From: Candidatus Termititenax sp.
Lineage (GTDB): Bacteria > Margulisbacteria > Riflemargulisbacteria > GWF2-35-9 > DYQY01
Assembly: GCA_020719045.1 (NCBI GenBank)
Contig: DYQY01000018.1
Location: 1-28,422 of the forward strand
Length of the DNA: 28,422 nt
Reading direction: 5' to 3'
Shown here: positions 7,787-14,659 of the stretch, one piece after another
Layout: each line of letters opens with the position of its first letter
Numbering within the stretch: position 1 is the stretch's first letter
Notes under the pieces: model-generated
Database searches by the model: none
What the model was told of the DNA's origin: nothing
Seen by the model: the letters and a program-made list of their open reading frames with translations, nothing else
Position numbers and translations under genes: made by a program

Positions 7787-9961
7787 ATGTATAAAAAAAT
7801 CTGTTCATTTACAAATAAAACCATATATATCAGTGAGCATTTAGAAAGAATTCTTGCTAAACATTCTGAGGCGCTTTCTCGTTTATCTGAAACCAGAAAC
7901 AAAAAAGAAGTCAGATATATATTCTTAGAATACTTTAATGCTCAAATCTCAGATGTCCCAAAAAACTCTAAAACACTACTGCTACTATTCCTCTATCATT
8001 CACTTAAATCTGTGCTTAACTGCTCTGATATCGTTATCTATCAAGCTGAAATGGATCAGATATTTGGCGAAGCCAATGACGAATATCTTTGGTTAAAGAC
8101 TCTTTTCGCAGACCCACACCATAGCTCAAGATTTGATGTTAAAACAATTTCATCTGAAGACAGTCCTTCTTGGCAAGTAGAGATTTTAGACGTATATTCC
8201 ATAGAAGGCACTGAAGAGTTTGAATTTGAAAAAATCATTACGCCAATCAAACTTGAAAATGGTGTACTATTTGCTGAAGCTACAGCTGTTAAAGACAGAA
8301 ATGGAAACATACTTTCAACAAAAAACATCGAGCTCTCTGGAAACTCAGGAAGCATTGCAGTAAGACTTCCAAAAAATTCTGAGAAAGCTCAAAGATTCAT
8401 GGAGCTGAATAACCCTGACAGCGAATACGCCATCAGAAAAGGTGATGACGGAAAACCTCTAGCAATCTTTTATCAAGAAACACCGGAAAATCTATCATCA
8501 TCAAAAAGAATGCTACACTCAGTGTATATAAAAACATTAATTGAATTATTAAAAGCAAGAAAGCAGGAAGCACTATTACCAGAAATATTAGGCTTTCTTT
8601 TTCATGAAGGAATAATGATTAATGTCCACAAAGAACAAGAATTCAATGGCAATGCTGGACTAAGGGTTATTGCTATGGCACACAACGTTAATCATTATAT
8701 AGAAATCATCATAGAGGCCCTACGTAGAGGCAAAAAATTATCTATAATAGGAAATTCTGTCTTAATTAACGGAAAACCAATTGAACTGCTTAACAGTGAT
8801 CCAGACCTACTAAAATCAAAAATTGATGTAGCCTTAACTATAATTAAAAACATACAAGACATAATAAAAAAACAAGATTTTGAAAAAATCAAAGAACAAG
8901 CAGAATCATTTCAACAGAACAAACAAAGAATTACAGAAAAAGAAAAAGAAAAATTATCATCTTCAGAGTTACAAGATACCCATGTAACATACTTTGCACC
9001 AATAAAGATAAATGATGTACTGTCCTTAATTAAAGAATCAAAAACTGCACAATTTCTAGAATACATAGCCACACATGATATGCTATTAACAACTACCGAA
9101 GGTCAATTTCTAAACTTCAAAAATCTAGGAAAAAGATCACAACTTGTAAACGAGTTCTTTAGTGGAAAGGTACCAGCTGACATACAAAAACTACTTCAAC
9201 CATCGCTCAAAGGTAAAGTTCTTTGCCAACCACACATCGCAAGTGACGGTATCACAATTCAAACCAAAGTAATAATAATTTTTGATAAACCTATACATAA
9301 AACACCAGAGGATTTATTTAACCCACTATTTATCCTAGATGAACTATCTTCCGAAAAAACTTTTGTAGACCCTAGATTTGAAGGATTTGCTGATTATGGT
9401 CCAGAAAGAGTTCCATTTTTTCATAAATCTAAAGATGGAACCACGCTTGAATGGATTATTGACTATGACATTTGGTCTTATCCTGATAGAAAGATTTTAT
9501 TCAGATTCTGCGAGGGTATTCATAATACTATTGAGTATGATGATAATGAAAAAATAAATAAAGCCACTGATATACCCAACATCTTGCTATCAAAAAACAG
9601 AGTTACTACTGCTAGAATTAATGAAAACTCAATTATGAAATTCTTTGAAAACATAACAAAAACTAGAAGATACAAAGTTGAATCTGAAAACGATGAATCA
9701 ATATTAACAAACTGTATAAAAAATAGAAATTTTAGAAGAACAGTACTCACATACTTTATTAGAAACCATATAACAGACTCAAATGCGATAAAAATTGAGC
9801 CAATGTTTGAAAGATTACTTTTTAGGTATCTAATCCTTGATATTGATGACGCGAAATTCGCACTAAGCCAAATAAAAGGTTATCATAATATTGAAAAGCT
9901 CAATAATAAACATAACCCTTTTTTCAGGTCAATAAAACTATATATACAAAACAACTCTTAG
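7787..9961 (+). CDS. Large hypothetical protein, about 724 aa
   Basis: Not recognised. The ATG at 7787 is taken as the start (weak GGTAGGG just upstream); a TTG at 7775 would add four residues. There is no signal peptide or membrane segment. Residues about 1-130 are helical. About 130-230 is beta-rich and acidic (LDVYSIEGTEEFEFEKIITPIKL region). A glycine-containing region NGNAGLRVIAMAHNVNHY lies near 290. A lysine/glutamine-rich probable coiled coil covers about 345-400, followed by another mixed region (PRFEGFADYGPERVPFF near 535) and a basic helical C-terminus. The stop overlaps that of the convergent tlpA-like gene by 3 bp. It is probably expressed with the 155-aa gene upstream. I see no nuclease, ATPase or transferase motif. 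Confidence 0.75.
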   Translation: MYKKICSFTNKTIYISEHLERILAKHSEALSRLSETRNKKEVRYIFLEYFNAQISDVPKNSKTLLLLFLYHSLKSVLNCSDIVIYQAEMDQIFGEANDEYLWLKTLFADPHHSSRFDVKTISSEDSPSWQVEILDVYSIEGTEEFEFEKIITPIKLENGVLFAEATAVKDRNGNILSTKNIELSGNSGSIAVRLPKNSEKAQRFMELNNPDSEYAIRKGDDGKPLAIFYQETPENLSSSKRMLHSVYIKTLIELLKARKQEALLPEILGFLFHEGIMINVHKEQEFNGNAGLRVIAMAHNVNHYIEIIIEALRRGKKLSIIGNSVLINGKPIELLNSDPDLLKSKIDVALTIIKNIQDIIKKQDFEKIKEQAESFQQNKQRITEKEKEKLSSSELQDTHVTYFAPIKINDVLSLIKESKTAQFLEYIATHDMLLTTTEGQFLNFKNLGKRSQLVNEFFSGKVPADIQKLLQPSLKGKVLCQPHIASDGITIQTKVIIIFDKPIHKTPEDLFNPLFILDELSSEKTFVDPRFEGFADYGPERVPFFHKSKDGTTLEWIIDYDIWSYPDRKILFRFCEGIHNTIEYDDNEKINKATDIPNILLSKNRVTTARINENSIMKFFENITKTRRYKVESENDESILTNCIKNRNFRRTVLTYFIRNHITDSNAIKIEPMFERLLFRYLILDIDDAKFALSQIKGYHNIEKLNNKHNPFFRSIKLYIQNNS

Positions 9962-10419
9962 TTAATAAACTTAGAAAAATATTTTTTATCTCTAAACCCT
10001 ACAACCTGATCAATTACTTTTCCTTTTTTATCAACTACAACCGTTACTGGTATACCAGAAACCTTAAAGTACTCTGAGATCTCACTTGTTCCCATTACAA
10101 CAGGAAAGGTAACACCAATACTATTAATCTTTCCGATTACCTTCTTCTTGTCATTATCAAAACCAATAGCTACATACTGAACTTTTGCAGAAGTTTCTTT
10201 TGACATCTCTTGAAAAGTCTCAAGTTGCTTAGTACACCAAGGACACCATGAAGTAAAAAACACTAAAAAGGAAACATCCTTATTTGCAGTGTAAGAATCT
10301 AACGAAACAACCTGACCACTCAAAGAGTTCAATAAAAAATTAGGAACTTTCTCTGATTCCTTTGCAAAATTTAATCCTAACATCGACAAAACAATAGCAA
10401 ACAAAATAATCTTCTTCAT
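9958..10419 (-). CDS. TlpA/ResA-like exported thioredoxin-family protein
   Basis: 153 aa. An N-terminal signal peptide (MKKIILFAIVLSMLGLNFA) directs it to the periplasm, as a soluble or membrane-tethered protein. The AhpC/TSA-Redoxin fold follows: VPNFLLNSLSGQVVSL, then the active site SWCPWC (C59, C62), and the conserved cis-Pro region GIPVTVVVDKKGKV near residue 120. It probably reduces disulfides or apocytochrome thiols, receiving electrons from the CcdA-like protein encoded 9 bp upstream. CTAGGAGG precedes the ATG. It is the last gene of the arsR-trxA-ccdA-tlpA operon. Confidence 0.9.
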   Translation of the reverse strand: MKKIILFAIVLSMLGLNFAKESEKVPNFLLNSLSGQVVSLDSYTANKDVSFLVFFTSWCPWCTKQLETFQEMSKETSAKVQYVAIGFDNDKKKVIGKINSIGVTFPVVMGTSEISEYFKVSGIPVTVVVDKKGKVIDQVVGFRDKKYFSKFIN

Positions 10420-10428
10420 AACTTCCTC

Positions 10429-11076
10429 CTAGCTTAATATTATCCAAACACCTAGCACAAATAATAGTGTACCAGATAACCACCCAAATAAAGATAAATA
10501 TTTATTAATACCTTTCATTCTTTGTCTAAAACTCACTGACATTATCGCTATAATTGTAAACGGTATAATAATGCCTAAACAATACATAAAAAGAATAACT
10601 AATTTACCATAGATACCAGAAATATTAGATGCCAACTCAATAACACTTCCAAGTAGTGGCCCCATACAAGGAGACCATCCAGCAGCAAATAAAATACCAA
10701 AAATAAAGGAGGAAGCAAAACTGAAAGTCCTTACCCCTATCTTCCTAGTATCCATATTTAATAGTGGAATATTAATTACTTTCCAATAATGAAAAGCAAA
10801 CAAAATCATGAGTAGCCCAAGAACTATTTTAAAGAAATAATACTTCTGCATAAAAGCAAAGAAAAAACTAATAGACATCCCGATAACTAAATAGACAGCT
10901 GTAAAGCCAATAAAAAATGCTAATAGATTTACAATTAATTTTGCTCTATTCTGAGGTGTATCTAAAGTCCCTGCCCCAGAAAAATATGCAATATATAATG
11001 GTGCTAACGGTAATACGCAAGGCGATAAAAACGAAAGCACCCCAGAAAGTAAAGCTAAAAAAGCATAAGTAATCAT
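10429..11076 (-). CDS. ccdA: CcdA/DsbD-type transmembrane thiol-electron transporter
   Basis: 215 aa, a six-helix membrane protein of the DsbD transmembrane-domain family. It passes electrons from cytoplasmic thioredoxin across the inner membrane to periplasmic thiol proteins. The two redox cysteines lie in pseudo-repeats: LSPCVLPLAPLY (C20) and WSPCMGPLLG (C137). Its start codon overlaps the trxA stop by one base (TAATG), implying translational coupling. It sits between thioredoxin and a TlpA-like acceptor, so donor, membrane relay and acceptor are in one operon. No cytochrome c genes are in the window, so its physiological client is open. Confidence 0.92.
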   Translation of the reverse strand: MITYAFLALLSGVLSFLSPCVLPLAPLYIAYFSGAGTLDTPQNRAKLIVNLLAFFIGFTAVYLVIGMSISFFFAFMQKYYFFKIVLGLLMILFAFHYWKVINIPLLNMDTRKIGVRTFSFASSFIFGILFAAGWSPCMGPLLGSVIELASNISGIYGKLVILFMYCLGIIIPFTIIAIMSVSFRQRMKGINKYLSLFGWLSGTLLFVLGVWIILS

Positions 11077-11396
11077 TACATTAAACTATTAATGTCTTTT
11101 AGCAATTGTGGTGCAGGTCTGAACCCGACTAAACGTTCAAATTCTTTACCGTTCTTGAAAACTATTAAACATGGAATACCTGTAATTTGGTATTGCATAG
11201 ATGTGTTTGGGTTATCATCTGTATTTAGTTTTACAATTTTTGCTTTATCTCCTAACTGTAGAGAAACTTGGTCTAATACTGGGGCCATCATTTTGCAAGG
11301 GCCACACCATTCAGCAAAAAAATCTACTACCACTAACTTATCCTTTACATCTAATACCTCTACCTTAAAATTACTATCTGTTACTTGTGAAACCAT
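11076..11396 (-). CDS. trxA: Thioredoxin
   Basis: 106 aa from the ATG at 11396, which has AGGAGG seven bases upstream; the longer frame to 11462 adds 22 residues with no homology and overlaps arsR. It shows the canonical WCGPCK site (C31, C34), VVVDFFAEW before it and the cis-proline GIPCLIVF near residue 73. There is an extra cysteine right after the cis-proline (GIPC), where most thioredoxins have threonine. As a cytoplasmic disulfide reductase it would be recharged by thioredoxin reductase (a trxB gene lies at 15100) and would feed CcdA next door. Confidence 0.95.
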   Translation of the reverse strand: MVSQVTDSNFKVEVLDVKDKLVVVDFFAEWCGPCKMMAPVLDQVSLQLGDKAKIVKLNTDDNPNTSMQYQITGIPCLIVFKNGKEFERLVGFRPAPQLLKDINSLM

Positions 11397-11415
11397 TTTA
11401 TTACCTCCTAATTTA

Positions 11416-11685
11416 TTATGAATACTTACAACAAAGCCCCAACAAATCCTTAACAAAATCATTTACCAAAACATACGTTACTTCCTTATGTTGTCTTATT
11501 GGTTTAACTATCCCCATCCTTTTTAAAACAGAAAGATGCTGAGAAACAGTAGACTGTGGCAAATTAAGCTTTTCTTCTATTTCTGACACACAACACTCTA
11601 CGCCAGAAACTTGCCTTAGTACCTTTAGCCTAACAGGATTTCCAAGGACTTTTAAAACTTCACTTAACTCTTCACATTTATCCAT
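11416..11685 (-). CDS. ArsR-family winged-helix regulator, cysteine-rich
   Basis: 89 aa, a minimal ArsR/SmtB repressor. ELSEVLKVLGNPVRLKVL is the family's N-terminal helix block, and VSEIEEKLNLPQSTVSQHLSVLKRMGIV is the recognition HTH (residues about 33-60). Cysteines are at 4, 31, 32, 85 and 86: a vicinal pair where ArsR has its ELCV metal site, and another pair five residues from the C-terminus. These could bind a soft metal or form disulfides. As first gene of a thioredoxin/CcdA/TlpA operon, it is more likely a thiol-redox or metal switch for that operon; the ligand is inference. GAGG lies 5 nt before the ATG. Confidence 0.9.
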   Translation of the reverse strand: MDKCEELSEVLKVLGNPVRLKVLRQVSGVECCVSEIEEKLNLPQSTVSQHLSVLKRMGIVKPIRQHKEVTYVLVNDFVKDLLGLCCKYS

Positions 11686-11702
11686 AAAAACCTCATATCC
11701 GT

Positions 11703-11743
11703 ATATTTAAATATGATAATAACACATGCAAAAAAAATGTCAA
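11703..11743 (-). promoter_or_regulatory. Promoter and candidate operator of the arsR-trxA-ccdA-tlpA operon
   Basis: On the minus strand a perfect TTGACA (11743-11738) is followed after 16 bp by TATTAT (11721-11716), a strong sigma70-type promoter. A perfect 12-bp palindrome, ATATTTAAATAT (11714-11703), starts one base past the -10 and would cover the transcription start. ArsR-family repressors typically bind such AT-rich dyads over the -10/+1 region, so autoregulation is likely. Confidence 0.7.
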
Positions 11744-11749
11744 CTAGAA

Positions 11750-12613
11750 TTATTCTATTAGCTCTCTAGGAATCATCACGATTGGAAAAACACTAATACT
11801 TGAGCTTACGACCTCAGTATTATTCTTTCTTGTATACTCTGGAGTAATCCGAAACTTAACTACACTTGTCCAGTCAGACAATGGCTTTGAACTAAGAAAA
11901 TCTGCTACGTCTACTAAGCTTGCAAATGGCCTTAATCCACTATCTGTTTCTAAATAATATGTATGTTTAAGCAACGCCCCTACCTGATCAGAATAAGATA
12001 ACTTTTCTCCATTTAGTCCCAATATTTCATGCCTACTCGAAGGTTGCTGCTGTTCATAGCTTGCGGCAATTGCTGACCTCTTTTCATAATCAAAATTAAT
12101 CAAATCAACACCAGAAGCACCAGTTCTAATATTTGACCTACCTATCACCCTAGGTCCTTCAACAAGCGGTCCAGCAGAAGCATCAGACAAAGACTCTTCC
12201 CTATTTAAAATAATTCTTATATGTTTATTTGTGTAATGCACTGATAGCTCTTGAGTAAATTCTTTTATCTTTCTATTTAACCCGTCTACTTCCTGACTCA
12301 ATTCATGCAAATCGCTTTCATCAAGACACCTTCCATCAAGAATTCCATCAACACTTTTATAACTTTCATAATCATTGATTATTTGCATAACATCTATCAA
12401 TCTATTATTTAACTTATTCATGATAAATTGAATTTCTGACATGGATAATCCGTCGTTTTGAAACAAAACACCCCTTAAACCTAAATACTTTTCAAGAGCA
12501 TCTATGCTCCAAGCCTTATAATCCATAAGCTTTTTATACTCAGAGTTTTTTTCAGCCCAGGTAAATAAATCCATTTGAACAGGACGCTTTATTGCTACTA
12601 CTTTTTTATTCAT
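11750..12613 (-). CDS. Hypothetical protein with central coiled coil, 287 aa
   Basis: Not recognised. AAGGAG lies 8 nt before the ATG. The basic N-terminus (MNKKVVAIKRPVQMDLFTW) is not a signal peptide. Residues about 55-130 look alpha-helical and coiled-coil forming (MNKLNNRLIDVMQIINDYES ... LSQEVDGLNRKIKEFTQEL). A low-complexity linker follows (about 135-195, rich in Ser/Gly/Gln), then a mixed C-terminal domain of about 90 residues. The architecture suggests a structural or scaffold protein, but nothing identifies its partner. It ends about 10 bp upstream of the arsR promoter, with no obvious terminator. Confidence 0.7.
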   Translation of the reverse strand: MNKKVVAIKRPVQMDLFTWAEKNSEYKKLMDYKAWSIDALEKYLGLRGVLFQNDGLSMSEIQFIMNKLNNRLIDVMQIINDYESYKSVDGILDGRCLDESDLHELSQEVDGLNRKIKEFTQELSVHYTNKHIRIILNREESLSDASAGPLVEGPRVIGRSNIRTGASGVDLINFDYEKRSAIAASYEQQQPSSRHEILGLNGEKLSYSDQVGALLKHTYYLETDSGLRPFASLVDVADFLSSKPLSDWTSVVKFRITPEYTRKNNTEVVSSSISVFPIVMIPRELIE

Positions 12614-12679
12614 CTATAACTCCTTGATAGAATACAAGATAAATATACCCACTAAACAGTAATTTTAAACTTTTTGAGA

Positions 12680-13297
12680 CTAATTAAATTTAGAGGAGAG
12701 TTCTTGGATGGCTTGCTTTACTGCTTCGTTATCTTCATCAATAGCAAGAATTGTTCTAAACGTACTTAAGGCTGAGTCGAAATCACCTAGATAATATTGA
12801 CCTACTGCTTTGTTGTATAAAGCATTAATGTTTGCTGGTTCAGACACTAAAACCTTCTCGCAATACTCAATTGCCTTTGCATACTCTTCGTTTTCTACAG
12901 AAATATTTGCTAAATTAAATAACGCATCTTTATGAAACTCATTTAATTCTATAACAGTCAAGAACGCTTCTTCTGCCTTATCAAAACGCTTTTTCTCATA
13001 ATAATACAAACCTAACTGAAACCTAGCGCTAATATTATTGGAATTAATCTGTAGAGAATCCTGAATCTCTATCAAAACCAAATCCACATCACGTTGCTTA
13101 AAGTAATGTTCCTTAATGCCTTCTAACTTCTGCCTAACCAAAAAGTTTTTTCTTTTAAGTATCGCTTGCATAATTGGTTTACTTAGCTCAACGTCTGGTA
13201 TCCCAAACCAATGCAACTGTCTTCCACAGTATGGACAGAAGTTACGCCTAACCGCCATTTTCTCAGATACTAATTTCTCACAATAAGTACAATACAT
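12680..13297 (-). CDS. Zinc-ribbon and TPR protein
   Basis: 205 aa from the ATG at 13297, preceded by GAGGG at 5 nt; the longer frame to 13345 adds 16 residues without homology. The N-terminus MYCTYCEK plus NFCPYCGRQL makes two CxxC knuckles spaced about 15 residues apart (a zinc ribbon). TPR repeats fill about 75-195 (ARFQLGLYYYEKKRFDKAEEAF, ALFNLANISVENEEYAKAIEYC, ALYNKAVGQYYLGDFDSALSTF). It is a cytoplasmic protein-interaction adaptor; the partner is unknown. Confidence 0.8.
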   Translation of the reverse strand: MYCTYCEKLVSEKMAVRRNFCPYCGRQLHWFGIPDVELSKPIMQAILKRKNFLVRQKLEGIKEHYFKQRDVDLVLIEIQDSLQINSNNISARFQLGLYYYEKKRFDKAEEAFLTVIELNEFHKDALFNLANISVENEEYAKAIEYCEKVLVSEPANINALYNKAVGQYYLGDFDSALSTFRTILAIDEDNEAVKQAIQELSSKFN

Positions 13298-13351
13298 AAT
13301 TACCCTCTCCCCCTTAACATACCATGGAACAAAACACATGTACATAAATCC

Positions 13352-13380
13352 CCCTCTCCTAAATAATATTTAGGAGAGGG
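13352..13380. repeat. Perfect GC-rich palindrome
   Basis: The arms 13352-13364 (CCCTCTCCTAAAT) and 13368-13380 are exact reverse complements around a 3-base loop, AAT. It stands out in AT-rich DNA, and the GGAGAGGG motif appears again in the leader of the gene starting at 13297. It resembles REP-type intergenic repeats more than a terminator, since no T-run follows. The last codons of the broken nth gene's second frame run into it. Confidence 0.75.
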
Positions 13381-13803
13381 TAAGGACACTTACTCTTTAA
13401 AAAACAATCATCACATTTTGGATTAAGAGGTAAACAAATGTTTTGACCTAGCAGAACCAAATATTGATTGATACTTTTCCAGTACTATATGTGCAATCTG
13501 ATGTAACTGTTCTGCTTTCCGTTTATAAAAGCCACATGGATATAAAAGATTAGTGAGTTCAGGTGTTGAAATGTTTAATAGTTGTTTATAGTTTGCTATC
13601 TTTTCAAAAACTTTCTCCGATACCTTCCAAGTTGTTGCTTCTTTTGTTCTTAAACTAATTACAGCTGAGACTAATACTTTAAAAGCCTTTTCCTGTATAT
13701 TAGCTACATCTTTAAGTTCATGTGAAATATATAATCTTGGCGCATCCTTAAGCTTCACCTCTATTTCCTGATAAATTAGTGGTAAATCACTGTAACTTAT
13801 CAT
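13359..13803 (-). pseudogene. nth: Endonuclease III, internally deleted and frameshifted
   Basis: From the ATG at 13803 the frame matches the N-terminal quarter to half of endonuclease III (AFKVLVSAVISLRTKEATTWKV, LYPCGFYKRKAEQLHQIA), then runs into unrelated residues and stops at 13423. In another frame, bases 13472-13386 encode INQYLVLLGQNIC and then C-x6-C-x2-C-x5-C (cysteine codons at 13436, 13415, 13406 and 13388), the family's C-terminal [4Fe-4S] loop. Against E. coli Nth about 74 residues are missing between the parts, including the helix-hairpin-helix, the catalytic lysine and the catalytic aspartate. It therefore cannot be an active glycosylase/AP lyase. The start lies inside the PLD gene (17-bp overlap), the usual layout of an operon. 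Confidence 0.9.
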
Positions 13804-14284
13804 AGGTAACAGCTTCCTTCCAAAGCTTACTAAACTCATCACTATATTTAGCAATAAGCTCTTTCTCCTCAAGTATCAAACAGTTCTCATAATTATACTT
13901 TTCAGCATTTGCGCTCCAATTATATGACCCTGTAACTAAATACTTGTTATTAATTAACATAAACTTATGATGCATCATTCCCCTAGTGCTTGAAGTTGGC
14001 AAATACTTAACTTGAATGTTTGCCTGTAGCAACTTCAGAACGCTATAACTGCCCTCTCCCTGACCTCTATCAGCTATTAACCTAATCTGTCTTCCTTTTT
14101 TGTGCTCTGCAAGCAAAGCTAATGCTAACTCCTTAGAAGTGAAACTATAAATAGCAATATCTATGTTACCGTTTGTTGTTTGAATAAGCTTAATAAGTTG
14201 TTCCCTAGTCCCACCATCAGGAGAAAAAAACACTTGTGAGGCAAAAATAAAAGACGTTGAAAGAATAAGTAATAACAATCTCAT
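13787..14284 (-). CDS. Secreted PLD-superfamily (Nuc-type) nuclease
   Basis: 165 aa with one HKD motif, the size of single-domain Nuc-like endonucleases that dimerise to form the active site. The ATG at 14284 begins a clear signal peptide (MRLLLLILSTSFIFASQ); the upstream TTG frame is rejected. NGNIDIAIYSFTSKELALAL at about 39-58 is the conserved N-terminal block. The motif MHHKFMLINNKYLVTGSYNWS carries H105 and K107, but the usual aspartate is Asn112. The catalytic His/Lys and GSYNWS are kept, so activity is plausible. It would act in the periplasm or outside the cell. No good Shine-Dalgarno is seen. Confidence 0.88.
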   Translation of the reverse strand: MRLLLLILSTSFIFASQVFFSPDGGTREQLIKLIQTTNGNIDIAIYSFTSKELALALLAEHKKGRQIRLIADRGQGEGSYSVLKLLQANIQVKYLPTSSTRGMMHHKFMLINNKYLVTGSYNWSANAEKYNYENCLILEEKELIAKYSDEFSKLWKEAVTYDKLQ

Positions 14285-14326
14285 TACTATATAATACAAT
14301 TGTTATTAAAAACTGGAAACTGATTT

Positions 14327-14403
14327 TGGTAGCGATGGTCGGGCTCGAACCAACGACACCACGGGTATGAGCCGTGTGCTCTAACCAACTGAGCTACATC
14401 GCC
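14327..14403 (-). tRNA. tRNA-Met (CAT anticodon), CCA encoded
   Basis: 77 nt on the minus strand. The acceptor arm GGCGATG pairs with CATCGCT (with a G-U at 1-72), followed by A73 and an encoded CCA (14329-14327). The D arm is GCTC...GAGC; the anticodon stem CACGG/CCGTG encloses loop CTCATAC with CAT at 14369-14367; the T arm is intact with GGTTCGAGCC. The paired first base and GCTCAGTTGGTTAGAGC D-arm look like elongator Met rather than initiator. A tRNA-Ile with a lysidine-modified CAT cannot be excluded without identity-element analysis. Confidence 0.95.
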
Positions 14404-14418
14404 ATAAATCGTCTGTAT

Positions 14419-14447
14419 ATTTTAAAACATATATTTTCATTCGGCAA
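14419..14447 (-). promoter_or_regulatory. tRNA-Met promoter
   Basis: On the minus strand TTGCCG (14447-14442), 17 bp, then TAAAAT (14424-14419). This places the transcription start about 8-10 bases before the mature tRNA 5' end at 14403. Confidence 0.55.
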
Positions 14448-14538
14448 TACAGGATAAATCAATCTATTTTCTCTGTTATATGTTTAAAATGTAAATATTC
14501 GGGTAATAGTACCATATAAACATATAGGAGGGGTAATT

Positions 14539-14655
14539 ATGGAGTTTGAAAGTAACATGCTTAGTTTTGAGTCAGAAATAAAGTTAATGAAACTATTAGG
14601 TGCTTCAGAGGAAGTAATTAACGAACTCCTAGAAATGAAATCAACGCACGAGTGA
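14539..14655 (+). CDS. Small acidic protein, 38 aa
   Basis: ATG at 14539, preceded by AGGAGGGG (6 nt spacing), one of the strongest ribosome-binding sites in the window. 38 sense codons end in TGA at 14655. The product starts MEFESNMLSFESEIKLMK and ends LLEMKSTHE; it is rich in Glu and Leu, with no Cys, Trp or Pro, and would form one or two amphipathic helices around a central LLGASEEV turn. It has no signal peptide and no homologue I recognise. It converges on rpiB with 4 bp between stops. A 7-bp hairpin (TGATAGA 14653-14659 with TCTATCA 14667-14673) overlaps its stop and may terminate it. Reality rests on the ribosome-binding site and clean frame only. Confidence 0.6.
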   Translation: MEFESNMLSFESEIKLMKLLGASEEVINELLEMKSTHE

Positions 14656-14659
14656 TAGA

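Noticed and set aside
13359-13803. Programmed frameshift joining the two halves of nth
   Set aside because: The catalytic middle is absent from the DNA, so no frameshift could restore an active enzyme.
14327-14403. Initiator tRNA
   Set aside because: Position 1 pairs with 72 (G-U) and the D-arm resembles elongator tRNAs, unlike the unpaired first base of bacterial initiators.
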